DNA of 64,000 bases from Takakia lepidozioides (Eukaryota > Streptophyta > Takakiopsida > Takakiales > Takakiaceae). Shown here piece after piece: positions 43,578 through 53,552 of the stretch. How positions within the stretch are numbered: position 1 is the stretch's first letter; each line of letters starts with the position of its first letter. The stretch lies in assembly GCA_030704615.1 (NCBI GenBank), contig CM060734.1:10354001-10418000 (forward strand). The letters are read 5' to 3'. The notes beneath the pieces were generated by a model. That model searched no databases. It saw only the letters and a program-made list of their open reading frames with translations, and was not told where the DNA came from. A program made the position numbers and the translations under genes.

Positions 43578-44375
43578 CTATGCTGCAACCTCTTGAGCAG
43601 TACTCCCTGCCTGCTCAATCAATGACAAGGCCTCATCCTGCCCAATCATCTCATCCTTGAGGACCTCCTCAACCCGAGAAGAAACCCCAACCTCATCATC
43701 ACAGCCGCCTTGGCTGCCAACTCCCTCTGAACCTCGAGCACCTCCCACATGTGCCATGGATGCATGCACCCCGTGGTCCTCACATGCTCGCCCCCACTCA
43801 CTGCCTGTACCGTCTCGGTAGGCAGATAGACCATTAAGGGAAGTGTACTCCGCACTCTGCGTTGCTCAGCCAGAGCCAAGCTGATAATCCAGGTCAAGCA
43901 ATTGAGATCCATTGCTTGCCCCAACACTTGACGACGTGATGCCTCAGAAAGAGACGACACCGCCGTGGTACCAGTGGTAAAACCCATTGCCCGCTCACGC
44001 TCGTCAGCATTAGGCTCCACTAACTGCTGCAACTGAGCATCCCACAGGAGGCCAGGTCCACTATCCCGGAAAGCATGCGATCCTGGGAAGCTGAGCAGTT
44101 TAGGTAATGCTGCTCGTGGTTGACCCACCTTGTTGACCACTGCCAAAGGCGAACGGTCATCGTGTCTCACACGCTGAGACTGCCTCCCTGTGTCCAGAAT
44201 GTTATCCACTGTGAGATGTGCTGGCCGCTGCACCCCATCAAATGCACGCTTGAGCAGTGCGGGTGGCATCAAGTTAGTCCACCATAGCCATGGACGATGA
44301 GCCCGTGACCCCACTGTAGCTGCATCTAGCAACACTGCTGACCCAAGCCACGATCGGACTTGATGCACACTGGCC
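43578..44375 (-). pseudogene. DNMT C-terminal third (family D copy 4)
   Basis: Starts within SVHQVRSWLGSAVLLDAA and continues through the motif VIII region, NADERERAMGFTTGTT and RRQVLGQAMDLNCLTWII, like copy 3. In this copy the motif VIII region is in frame. A frameshift near 43690-43750 moves the end (VEEVLKDEMIGQDEA...EVAA) to another frame, ending at the TAG at 43580-43578, the same stop as in copy 3. Confidence 0.8.
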
Positions 44376-44394
44376 TTTACTTGGAGTTTTCCAA

Positions 44395-44605
44395 ATCCCC
44401 CTTGTGCCGACACAAGGTTGATTTTAGTTCTCCGAATCAACCTCGTGTTGACACGACATTCATATGAAGTTCTCCGAATCAACCTCGTGTTGACACGATG
44501 TTGATTTTAGTTCCAGGAAAACAACCTCGTGTTAACACAAAGTTCATTTCAGTTCTAGGAAATGAAGCTCCTGTTAACAGAAGGTTGAACTCCAGGAAAG
44601 CCCGA
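44395..44605. repeat. Minisatellite, about 41-bp unit, six copies
   Basis: Units begin AGTT(C/T)TCC or AGTTC(C/T)AGG at 44395, 44426, 44468, 44509, 44551 and near 44588. Each carries a hairpin-forming CAACCTCGTGTTGACACGA-like core. It lies exactly where copy 4 of family D is truncated. Confidence 0.8.
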
Positions 44606-44656
44606 AACCCTTCATCCGTTTCACCTTCATGTGGTGATATCAGCAGTTGGGCCCCA

Positions 44657-44790
44657 CGGTTATAGGCCCACCTTCTTTGTGGTGACGTGGCATGACCTGG
44701 ACCAGGCTCACACCACGTCAGCTGCATGAGCGTAGGCTCACGCCACGTCATCGTTGTGTGAGCCTACGCTCACACGCTCACGCGGTAGCG
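44657..44790. repeat. GGTTATAGGC / CCACGTCA repeat, copy B, with 15-bp hairpin
   Basis: Same blocks as 22476-22608. TGAGCGTAGGCTCAC at 44727-44741 pairs perfectly with GTGAGCCTACGCTCA at 44758-44772; the 16-base loop contains CCACGTCA. Confidence 0.75.
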
Positions 44791-45042
44791 TCGTTGCAAT
44801 GCCAACAGTATCAAATGCGGCTCCATCTGCACCAGGACCTTCGCATTCTTTTGGACCATCCAATCCAACTCGCCCTGTTAATTGGCTTAAGGTGCAGGAT
44901 TGCTTCGAAGATCAGAGTTGTCTGGCAAGTCCATCATTACTTGATAATGCGACAATGAAGACTAAATTAAAAGGGAAGTCCAAAATGGAAGATGAGGAGG
45001 ATGACTTCTGGACAATCAGTTTCTTGATATGTTTCATCCGGT

Positions 45043-45984
45043 ATGGAACCCCCAATAGTAAAGGCGGTAACAACAAGACAACGTAAGTTGCTCCCTATGG
45101 AACCTATTGTGGAGGAGACTACTCCTAAGGCGGCCGATAGCACTCCAATATCGTTGCCGGTTATGTCCGATATTCATCCGATACTTCCAGCGATATCACC
45201 AAGTCTGGTTGTTCATCCATCCACATCTATTGTTGAGTCTATTGAGCATGAACCCCCGATAGTGGTTGCTGAACATACCCCAATTCCGGAGCCAGCTAAG
45301 GGAAGAGATAGAGGGAAGTATACTGGTCCGATATCGGGAGGAATGAAGCCAGGCCATATTCAAACCTCACGCATGAAGCGGGTGATGGCATTGGCTAAAG
45401 GGTTAGTGCACTATGATATCTTGAAAGATATAGATTCTCTGCAACCCATGATATCTTTAAAGCAAATATTGGCGATTGCGCCTCAGTGTCGATCTACATT
45501 GCAGTCTTCATTGATTAAGAGACAGCCGAAGCATATGGCAGTCAATGAAGTTGCTTTAAGTCTGAACCCTGACCCTGGTACTCATGAGGTTGATGTGACG
45601 ATTGATGGTGTTGTTGTCACGGGTGCACAGATTGATGGTGGGTCCAACGTCAACCTTATGAGCTCGGACACCATGGAAGAACTTGGACTAGGTCCTCTGC
45701 ACTCTACCCGATTGATTTTAAGAATGGTTGACCAGAGCCGGGTTAAACCAGTGGGTGTCTTGGTTGCTGTTCCCTTGACTATCGTAAGCTTAGAGTATCC
45801 TATTGACTATATTATCTTTCGGTTGAATGTCTTGGCCTATTCTTACCCTATTTTGCTGGGACGTCCATGGGTATACCAAGCCAAGGCTAAAAATGATTGG
45901 GGAAAAGGGACCTTGACTTTGGGAAAAGGATCAAACAATACTACTTTGCAGATGTATTCTGTGGCATACCATGGCAAGACATAG
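45043..45984 (+). pseudogene. Gag C-terminal/retropepsin region of the second lineage
   Basis: The longest intact frame of this element, 313 codons. The C-terminal half is an aspartic protease: VVTGAQIDGGSNVNLMSSDTMEELGL (active-site D-G-G-S in place of D-T-G-S, a variant common in plant Ty3 elements), and PILLGRPWVYQ. The N-terminal half is Pro/Ile-rich and unassigned. Confidence 0.75.
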
Positions 45985-46192
45985 GAGGTGGAGTCTGAGT
46001 TTACTTCTGAAGCAGAGGGTTGGACCAGTGAGGCAGATACTGATACACCAATACTCCCTTTATCGCCTAAGCATAGACGCAGTCGACGGATATTCCATTG
46101 TGGCAGGACCTGGTGAGTATCCATGGCCCGGTGATTTGGATGACGGCTCTGACGATGCCATATTGTGATGACAAGGCGCTCGCCCTTCTTTT

Positions 46193-47275
46193 ATGGTGCA
46201 GCATGAATCAGAATGGGAGTCAGTAGCTATATCGGAAGATATTGAATGGCATAATTCTGCTGACGATAGTCGTGCACCATTGATAAAGAAAGATCCATAC
46301 CAATCCATGAATATTGGCACTTTAGATGAACCGAATGAGATAATTATTTCTTCGGAGATTCCTACAAATGAATTGTCTATGTGGAAGGAGTTATTCAAGC
46401 GCAATCGAACAACCTTTGCTTGGAATTATACGGATATCCGTGGTGTTCCACCAGAGATTTGTCAACATCGTATTGTCCTAGAGGAGGGGGCAATTCCGGT
46501 ACGACAACGCTAACATCGATTGAATCCTAAATACTCTTTATTGGTGAAGGAAGAGTTGGACAAGTTGCTAGCAGCCGATTTCATTTATCATGTTCCACAT
46601 AGTGATTGGGTATCGCCGATAGTGGTTGTCCCAAAGAAGCAATCGGGCAAGGTGTGGATCTGCAAGGACTTTCAGAAGCTTAATGCAGTTACCAGGAAAG
46701 ACTATTTTCCATTGCCTTTCACCGACTATATCTTGGATGCAGTTGCTGGGCATGAATGCTATTCCTTTCTTGATGGCTTTTCAAGTTATAACCAGATCAC
46801 GATTGTAGAAGAAGATCGTCCTTAGACCACCTTTGCCAATGATTGAGGCACTTATGCCTATAAAGTTATGCCATTTGGGCTTTCTAATGCCCCTGCCACT
46901 TTCCAACAGGTGATGACTGCAGCTTTTCAAGACTATCTGCGATTGTTCATGGAGATCTTCCTTGATGATTTTTGTGTTTATAGTGATAAAGCAACTCATG
47001 CAGAGATGTTGGAATTATGCTTCCAAAAATGTCAGGAGTATGGAATCTCTCTGAATGTAGGCAAATGCCAATTCTTGCTTACAAAGGGCAAGTTATTAGG
47101 CCATATCGTCTCTATTCGCGGCATATCGACTGATCTTGAAATTGTTATCCAATTACCTACTCCCACTACAGTAATGGAGATACGGGCCTTTCTGGGGCAT
47201 GTTGGTTACTATCGTCGGTTTATTCGCCGATATGCGTACAGTGCCATGAATCCATTCCCTGCTTTCAGATGAAGA
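46193..47275 (+). pseudogene. Reverse transcriptase of the second lineage
   Basis: Blocks FAWNYTDIRGVPPEI, WVSPIVVVPKK, CYSFLDGFSSYNQI, then after a stop (46823-46825) MPFGLSNAPATFQQVM, the catalytic FLDDFCVYSD and GHVGYYRRFIRRYA. Stops at 46511 and 46823 and shifts make it non-functional. Confidence 0.75.
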
Positions 47276-47385
47276 TGTCATGTCCTCCATGTGTAGATCA
47301 GAGGCCTGCTTTACCTTTAACACACTTATTAAAGCACGATGCAGAGCCGCAGTGGACGTGAGAGTGTCAATGCTCTTTTAATGAA

Positions 47386-48300
47386 TTGATGGGCCGATTA
47401 ATAAACGCACCTATCTTGATATATCCTGACTGGAATAAGGAATTTCAAGTTTATGTTGATGCCTCAAATTATGCAATTGGTCAGAACGATGAAAAGTCTT
47501 TTGATCATCCAATTTATTTTGCTAGTCGTCAATTGGCTGTTGCGGAAATAAATTATACTACCATTGAACGGGAAGGATTGGGCATGATTTATTCAGTTCA
47601 AAAGTATCGACATTATTTACTGGGCTATCCATTTGTTTTTCATGTTGATCATGACGCATTAAAATATCTTATTATACAAACCTCAATTGAGCGGAAGAGC
47701 GGCTCGATGGGTTATTTTATTACAAGAATTTACTTTTAAGATTGTGGTTCGCTCTGGACGCAAACATGCCAATGCCGACCATTTAAGTCGACTATCGAAA
47801 GAAGTGGGAGAAGAGCCGATTGACGATTCCTTTCCGGACGCCGCTCTTTTTGTGGTTGACGTGATGCCGGGTGAATATGCCTTATTTTTAATTATCTATC
47901 GTTACATACTGATAAGCAGAAGCGTCGATTGGTAGAGAAGACTGCTCCTTACACAATTATTGGCGAGACATTGTATAAACTTGGCAAAGATGGAGTATTG
48001 CGAAGATGCATTATGGAAGCAGAAGTTCCCACGATACTTGAAGGATCGATTCTTGCGGTGGACACTTTGCTGGCGATGCGACAAGCCGAAAGGTTTTACC
48101 ATCGGGATATTGGTGGCCCACATTGTTTAAAGATGCTTTTGCCTACGTGCGTCGATGTGATGCATGTCAGCGGGTGGGCAAACCAATTCATTCTAGCTCA
48201 ATGCCATTAGTTCATATCTTGGCACAAGCACCCTTTGAGAAGTGGGGCATTGATTTTGTAGGTCCTATTGCTCCTGCCTCTCGCAATGGTTTAATCTCAT
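47386..48300 (+). pseudogene. RNase H and truncated integrase of the second lineage
   Basis: RNase H: FQVYVDASNYAIGQ, ERKSG/RAARW shift near 47690, then RKHANADHLSRL. Integrase: ERFYHRDIGGPH and (other frame) CDACQRVGKP, then FEKWGIDFVGPIAPAS with the first catalytic Asp. The second Asp and Glu are absent because the element stops at about 48300. Confidence 0.75.
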
Positions 48301-48690
48301 TGGTCCACCAATTAACAGCTCTGCCACACGCACACACACGCAGAGACACAGTAGTCAGTTGTCCCCCCTTTGCAGAACGGTTGGCCGTCCAGGAGCAACC
48401 ATAGGCTACCTAGACGACAAACAATTCACATGCAAAGGGCTGGCTTGTGGCTGGGCACTCACAATTTCTCAGGGCTAACTAACCAAAGGAAACAATTCGA
48501 AGTGGGACAAGTTCTTCGGGCAAATGATATTCATATCTGTGCTGGGCAAGAGACACGGGAAACTTCAGACAAACTGGTTGGAGATGTCAATAGTTATGAA
48601 TGGATCGGTAAGATGTGTGCTGTTAAGGCAGCCTCTGCCAAACGTGGTCAAAAAGGGGTTGGCTTCTTTGTCCATTCATTCGGTTGAAAA
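48301..48690 (+). pseudogene. LINE ORF2 endonuclease (EEP) fragment
   Basis: A CA-rich microsatellite (48320-48355) precedes a frame reading LGTHNFSGLTNQRKQFEVG, LRANDIHICAGQETRETS and KRGQKGVGFFVHS. This matches the N-terminal part of the endonuclease/exonuclease/phosphatase fold of LINEs (N..GL..K, DI...QET with the metal-binding Glu, GVGFFV). It stops at 48687; later catalytic motifs and RT are not found. Confidence 0.55.
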
Positions 48691-50032
48691 CCAATAGAGG
48701 CAGACAGAGATAAAAGGTACAGACTTTACATGCTGTAAACCAACATAAGAGCTTCCAATTCCCTACTGCCTATTCCCTGAAATGTGTACAGGGCTTTGTT
48801 GAGATTAAAGCCAAACTCAGGCCTCCACTAGTGAAGAACATTAGAAGGAAGACTACAAGATTTCTAGAAGAATGCACTGTCAAAGGAACAGTGAACTAGG
48901 GGCATGTTTCTCCCTAATCTTTTACCAGTCTTGTCAATAGGGATGAAGTCAGGAGAGAAGTCAGGAGAGCAGCAGCTATTCAGAGAATGGAAGAAGTGGC
49001 ACAACTGAACGTAGCCCCTCCAACATGGTCGTGTTTAGGTAGCATACTCTGAGTGTAATACCCATGGATGGGGTTCCAAAGCTTGGAAACATATTCGTCA
49101 TGATGTTAATTGCCCCTCCAATTTATCAGGAAAGGATTGATAGGTTGGCTGTGGACAGTTCAGAGAGACCTGCGGAAGTTGAGCACGTTACGGAATTAGA
49201 CTCTCAAGGTGCCATAATACCCTAAAATCCCACCCTAGGATGAACCTGCAGCACTGGCAGTTGCCCATACGGACGATGTCAGTAGAGCAGACAGCTGAAA
49301 GGTGACTGACCACCAGTTAAATCACCTGGGTTATATAGTGATCTCGATACACAGCTGGGCATACAGAGCACTTTATTTCAGAGTAGTCCTCTTATCTATC
49401 TGGATAATAAACCTATACTTCGCGTCTTGCCATTTGCACCCTCAGATGGCAACTGCAGGACTGAGAGACTCCAAAACTTAACCCATGATGAACTACAACT
49501 AACAGCAGTCAATTTTCAAATAGTTGCATTGCTAGGCTAAATAAGAGCAACATATGCAGAAGGTTGTAGCTATGACATCATTCTGAAACAAATACAACCA
49601 GAAGGTGAGAACACCAAGGTGCGCTGGAAAAGGGCCTGCATAAAATGCTGCACCAGCACAGTAGGAGTCTGAAGGCAACATTCCAGAAAATTGCATGGGA
49701 GAAGTTTTCAGCATCATCCAATGTCTGCTATTTTGACACGAAAAGTATGTGTATCATAGCAATGTGTAACCTGGTTGAAGCATAAATAGCTCTAGTCCCA
49801 CAGATGGGAAAAACTGGCAGACTTTGATGAGTTTCCCCAATAATAGACAATAGTGGGAGGAGGAGTAAGACGAAGAAAGGAAGGTTAACAACCTGGAGTC
49901 CTTGGATCACCAGCCCAAATAGACAAACAAGAGGAAGATTATTGTGATAGGGATGTACATCGCAACTTTGTGTAAGGTGATGGTAAATTTGATAAAAGGA
50001 AGGTTCACCCTTCAGAATTATCTAGCACCAAA
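48691..50032. other. Gap with decayed sequence before PEX19
   Basis: No gene recognised. The first part may be decayed LINE; scattered CAGTTTGGAG-like words do not give a domain. The part next to 50033 is the 3' flank/UTR of PEX19. Confidence 0.35.
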
Positions 50033-51943
50033 CTACATGATACTGCAGTTTGCTGGAGTCCCCGAGGCTCCGGCCACCGAAATATCAGGGAGCCTGCAAT
50101 GGTCATACAAATCACTAGTCAGGCATAGTAAAATGCATTCACCAGCAAGGCATTTCATACCAAACCAGACATTGTCCAAGATATCACCACTTACTATTGC
50201 GATGAGGGAAAGGCATGAAATATGAAGTTAAAGCTGCCATCCACTAAAGACTGACTCTGTGTTACAGATGTTGTCCCATATTGAAATACGCCAGTTAAAG
50301 ACCTTGTGACAGTTCCAATAAACCCTAAACTGCAATAAAAGAGGAGAGGACCTACACTGGCAACCCGTCATCTCCAAGCTCTAGGCCTGGAGCAAGCTCA
50401 CGCACAATATCACTGGGGGGCTGCCCACAGTCTTGCATCCTCTGCATGAGATCAACGACGTTTTGGAAATCATCGGGAGTAGTTTCATATACATGGCAAA
50501 GCTGCCTGACAAATTCATACTGCCGCGTGTACCGAGACAAATCATCGGCACTGAGCTGGGCCTTGTGGGACTCCAACCACTGTGGGTAGCGCTCTCCTAT
50601 CTCCTTCATTGGCTCATGCAATACGTCCTTAGATAGCAGTTGCCGCATCATTGTATCCATTATCGAGTGCATGTCCTGTGCACCCCTCACATGCCCATCA
50701 ACCGACTCTTAGACCATGATTGTTACTGGAGATTAAATTGCCTATTTGGTTCCTATGGAAGAGGGGAAGGTGGAGGGTTCAGGGAAAGGTCCAAAAGAAC
50801 TCCGGCCCAGATGTGCAGTCCTTTCCGACTAAAGAATAAAGATAGTGCCATGACATATGATTTTTACTTCAGACAACAACAGGTGGTCAGGATTCCAGTG
50901 TTCATATGCAAATGGTATGGGCTCAAACGCATAGGTTGCTGAAAACCAAAATTGCAAAACCAGCTGCAGATTTTCATTGCATTTGCTAATTATGCTAGTT
51001 CATCCCTTATGCAACCTCACCAAGGAGAGAAGAAAGTATGGTACCTGAGATGCACCCAGCTCTTCAAACTGCTTGACCAAATTCTCTACCAACTCGTCAC
51101 CCGCACTATCATCTTGAGGAGCGGCATCAATGCTTTCGACTGTTTGCCGTGTCTGTTGAGCCAGCTTCTCCAATGTTGTCCCTAAATTCGCCTTTGGCTC
51201 AGTAGAGCCCCTTCCCCTGGGGCTTACATCTCTTCCTGATGCAACTGACTTGGAGGTGGAAGAGGCTTTTGAACTAGTGGATTTTTTCCTTCCTGGACCC
51301 AATGCTGGTAAGCCAGCTCCCAACCCTTGCCCAAGAGTCGCTCTGCAGACAGGGCTCACACAGATTTCACAATCCCATCATTGGACGTACCCTAAATTCG
51401 TTCTGTTCCTAAACATATTCTGCCCCTTCTCTGCTGCATACAAAATATCTTGGCACTCCGCAGAGCCCCAGTATCAAATTGTTTGATCAAACCACTCTTT
51501 ACAACTGTAAAAAGAGTTGGATAACTGTGCTGCGAAAGACAATGAATGCCAAAGCGAAAACTGTGACTGATGATGAGAATATACTGCACTGACTTTGAAC
51601 GCGCACTTGAGCTGCCAAACTCTTGAAAGTCATCTAAGGCACCTGCGAGATCGACACCAGAAACATATGTGCTCAACTCAAATAATCGTGTAATCAAAGA
51701 CCATCCGCATCAAACCCCGTCTATCCAGCCCGGTCTTAGATCGCAAGCACATAGAATACCAGAAATACTAGAAAATGGCTGTCAACGCAGGGATGGTCTC
51801 TCCTACAGTTCAGTTCTATACTCCCCTTTTTTGGTCAATTCTTTCCACAAACCAGAGGCTGAATTGTGGACAGGAAGACGGAAAAGAAGCATACTATCAA
51901 GGAGATCGTCCAGATCTTCGTTCGATGCATCTGCGTCAGCCAT
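50033..51943 (-). CDS. PEX19: Peroxin-19, peroxisomal membrane protein import receptor
   Basis: Exons by splice reading on the minus strand: 51943-51895, 51642-51594, 51342-51045, 50675-50356 and 50093-50033. Phases close exactly and give 777 nt, 258 residues plus stop, close to plant PEX19 length. Seen: acidic N terminus with DLDDLLDSALDDFQEF (two very small 49-nt exons), a Lys/Ser-rich linker, LGTTLEKLAQQTRQTVES, LVKQFEELGAS, DMHSIMDTMMRQLLSKDVLHEP, MKEIGERYPQWLESH, a helical C-terminal domain (PDDFQNVVDLMQRMQDCGQPP) and a final NCSIM, a CaaX farnesylation box. PEX19 is a cytosolic chaperone and receptor that delivers peroxisomal membrane proteins to PEX3. The helical C-terminal domain binds cargo targeting signals and farnesylation tunes that. 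No damage is seen; very probably active. Confidence 0.93.
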
Positions 51944-52348
51944 GGCGGATTCCTCCTGCAACAATCACACACCTAAAATACACAGCAAGATTCCGAACCC
52001 TAAAATATAAGAATGCAACCATCCAAGCTACTCTGTCCTAAAGTAAGCAACTCCTGTTTCTTTATTTATTGACTCCTCCCTAAAGAGGAGACTACCCATC
52101 ACTGTCAAAAATATCCCCCAGGAAGACTTTTATGAAATTGCATATTCCATGTTATTAAGTAATTTGACAGTACCAAGGGGCTTGATTTGTGCGCTCAGTG
52201 TTTAGCTCCGGGTGTTTCCCTTTTTTAAAATAAATTTAAAAATATTACTGTACCTGCCTATGCTGTCCAACATTAAATAATTCATAAATTCTTGTAACGA
52301 TTTTTTTTAATAAATCACCCAATCCCAAAATTACACAAAATCTGCACA
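51944..52348. promoter_or_regulatory. Upstream region of PEX19
   Basis: The sequence just upstream of the ATG (51943) should hold the 5' UTR and promoter. Nothing specific such as a TATA box at a convincing distance is identified. Confidence 0.35.
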
Positions 52349-52577
52349 TCAGCTGGTAGCTCAGCTAGTAAGTGCACAGTGTGTCGCCTTGGTGGTTCGG
52401 GGTTCAAACCCGCTGCCCTGCCTGGTGTGTGGATTGTTTGTGACCGGTTGGTTTGGTGGTGACGTTTCCACCTGTGTGCCTGATGGCTTATCTGAAAGGG
52501 GGTTAATTTTTCCCCCTCCTCAAGGGCCTGAATTGTGAGCAGTCGCTCCCAGGTTTCCTTTAAAAAATAAAAAAAAT
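52349..52577 (+). mobile_element. tRNA-derived SINE
   Basis: The head resembles a tRNA gene: box A TAGCTCAGCTAG (52357-52368) and box B GGTTCAAACCC (52401-52411) at normal polymerase III spacing, ending CGCTGCCCTGCC. An unrelated body of about 130 bp follows, then an A-rich tail (TAAAAAATAAAAAAAA). The head does not fold into a full tRNA with CCA-type acceptor pairing, so it is a SINE and not a tRNA gene. Confidence 0.75.
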
Positions 52578-53059
52578 CTCAAAAATCTCGCCGAAAATCT
52601 TCAAAATTTGCACCTTGGATGCCGAAGTTAAGGCAATTGTAGCGAAAAGCATGATTTTCCCCCCTCAAGTCATCGGCCATGTCCGCAAGCTTTTCCCCAA
52701 TGGCCATGGTCTTTGTGAGCTCCGGAGTCCAACGCCCAGCGGGCAAAAGGATTCGTGTTCTAGTCTTCTCTGCCATGGTATATGTTGCAATTCTCACAGC
52801 TTGCCCCCAACTTTTGGTCATCTAATATAATTAGTCATTGTTTGATAATAGCGATTTCAATGCGGGCACATGTGGTTGCGGCGGGGCCCGCATGTGGGAG
52901 AGGGGGTTGCGATGGGTGGGGCGCCCTATGCCCGGCGGGGTCAGTCTGCGCGGGTGAGCCGCCCTAGGGTGCGCGCAAGGGAAGCGAGTATGTTGGGCCC
53001 ACAAAACACCTGAAATATGTAGATAAATAATTAATTATTTCAAGAAATTTGCGGAAAGT

Positions 53060-53125
53060 AGTGGGTAGTGTGGTGGTAAAGAGCAACTTGTGATGAACTT
53101 GAGGTCTGGTGTTTAAATCCTGGCA
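53060..53125 (+). repeat. tRNA-like head, possible second SINE type
   Basis: TAGTGTGGTGGTAAAGAGC (box A-like, 53066) and TGTTTAAATCC (box B-like, 53110-53120) have polymerase III promoter spacing. No A-rich tail is seen directly downstream. Confidence 0.4.
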
Positions 53126-53194
53126 GGTGATGTTGTGGCGGTAATGTGTGTTAATTATATATTTTGTTTGAGGAGGGTCTGAAGGTTGGAGTTA

Positions 53195-53352
53195 GGCGCT
53201 CGCCAGTCAGTCCGCTGCTGGTGAGTCCGCTCGCCAGTCCGCCGGACTGAGTCAGTCCCTCGCCAATTGCTAGTCCGCCGGTCAGTCCACTTGCCAGTCT
53301 GTTGGTCAGTTCGCTCGCCAGTTGGAGTCAGTCTGATGGAGGAATCAGTCTC
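53195..53352. repeat. Degenerate CGCCAGTCCG repeat array
   Basis: Words CGCTCGCCAGTCC, GCCGGTCAGTCC and similar recur every 10-25 bases. Confidence 0.75.
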
Positions 53353-53353
53353 T

Positions 53354-53551
53354 TGGAGGGTCTGGCCAGTCCGCTAGAAGATCCGCTGCCGTTAAAGAAC
53401 TAGGACTTAGAAATTTTTTAGAATCTAGACCCGGTGAAAGGGGGTGGGTTCATGGAGGGTTTGGCCAGTCTGCTAGAAAGTCCGCCGCCGTTAAAGAACT
53501 AGGACTTAAAAAAATTCAGAATCTAGACCCGGTGAAAGGGGGCTGGGTTCA
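53354..53551. repeat. 99-bp tandem duplication
   Basis: Units 53354-53452 and 53453-53551 both run from TGGAGGGT(C/T)TGGCCAGT through GTTAAAGAACTAGGACTTA to CCCGGTGAAAGGGGG. Confidence 0.85.
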
Positions 53552-53552
53552 T

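Larger units (their letters stand above)
39495..44375 (-). mobile_element. Family D retroelement, copy 4: DNMT 3' part, RT, RNase H, integrase, PHD, 3' LTR
   Basis: Minus strand. From 44375 downward: last third of DNMT (same sequence as copy 3), TAG, RT, RNase H, integrase, PHD finger, purine-rich tract (AGGGGGGCG near 40190-40199) and LTR. The 5' half (LTR, gag, protease, DNMT motifs I-VI) is missing; homology ends abruptly at about 44375, next to a minisatellite. Together copies 1, 3 and 4 give the family order Gag-protease-DNMT / RT-RNase H-integrase-PHD. Confidence 0.8.
44799..48300 (+). mobile_element. Decayed Ty3/gypsy element of a second lineage
   Basis: Plus-strand order: gag/protease region, RT, RNase H, start of integrase, then an abrupt end at about 48300. 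Many stops and shifts; no LTR recognised on either side. Motif wording (IDGGSNVNLM protease, FLDDFCVYS in RT) differs from both the chromovirus and family D. Confidence 0.8.

Noticed and set aside
49532-49717. Last PEX19 exon near 49.6 kb
   Set aside because: A Cys-containing minus frame was considered, but the exon at 50093-50033 gives exact phase and a CaaX end.
52349-52425. A tRNA gene
   Set aside because: Box A and B are present but the ends do not pair as an acceptor stem, and a SINE body with A-rich tail follows.
53195-53352. Coding repeat protein
   Set aside because: The repeat unit length varies and is not a multiple of three; no long frame.
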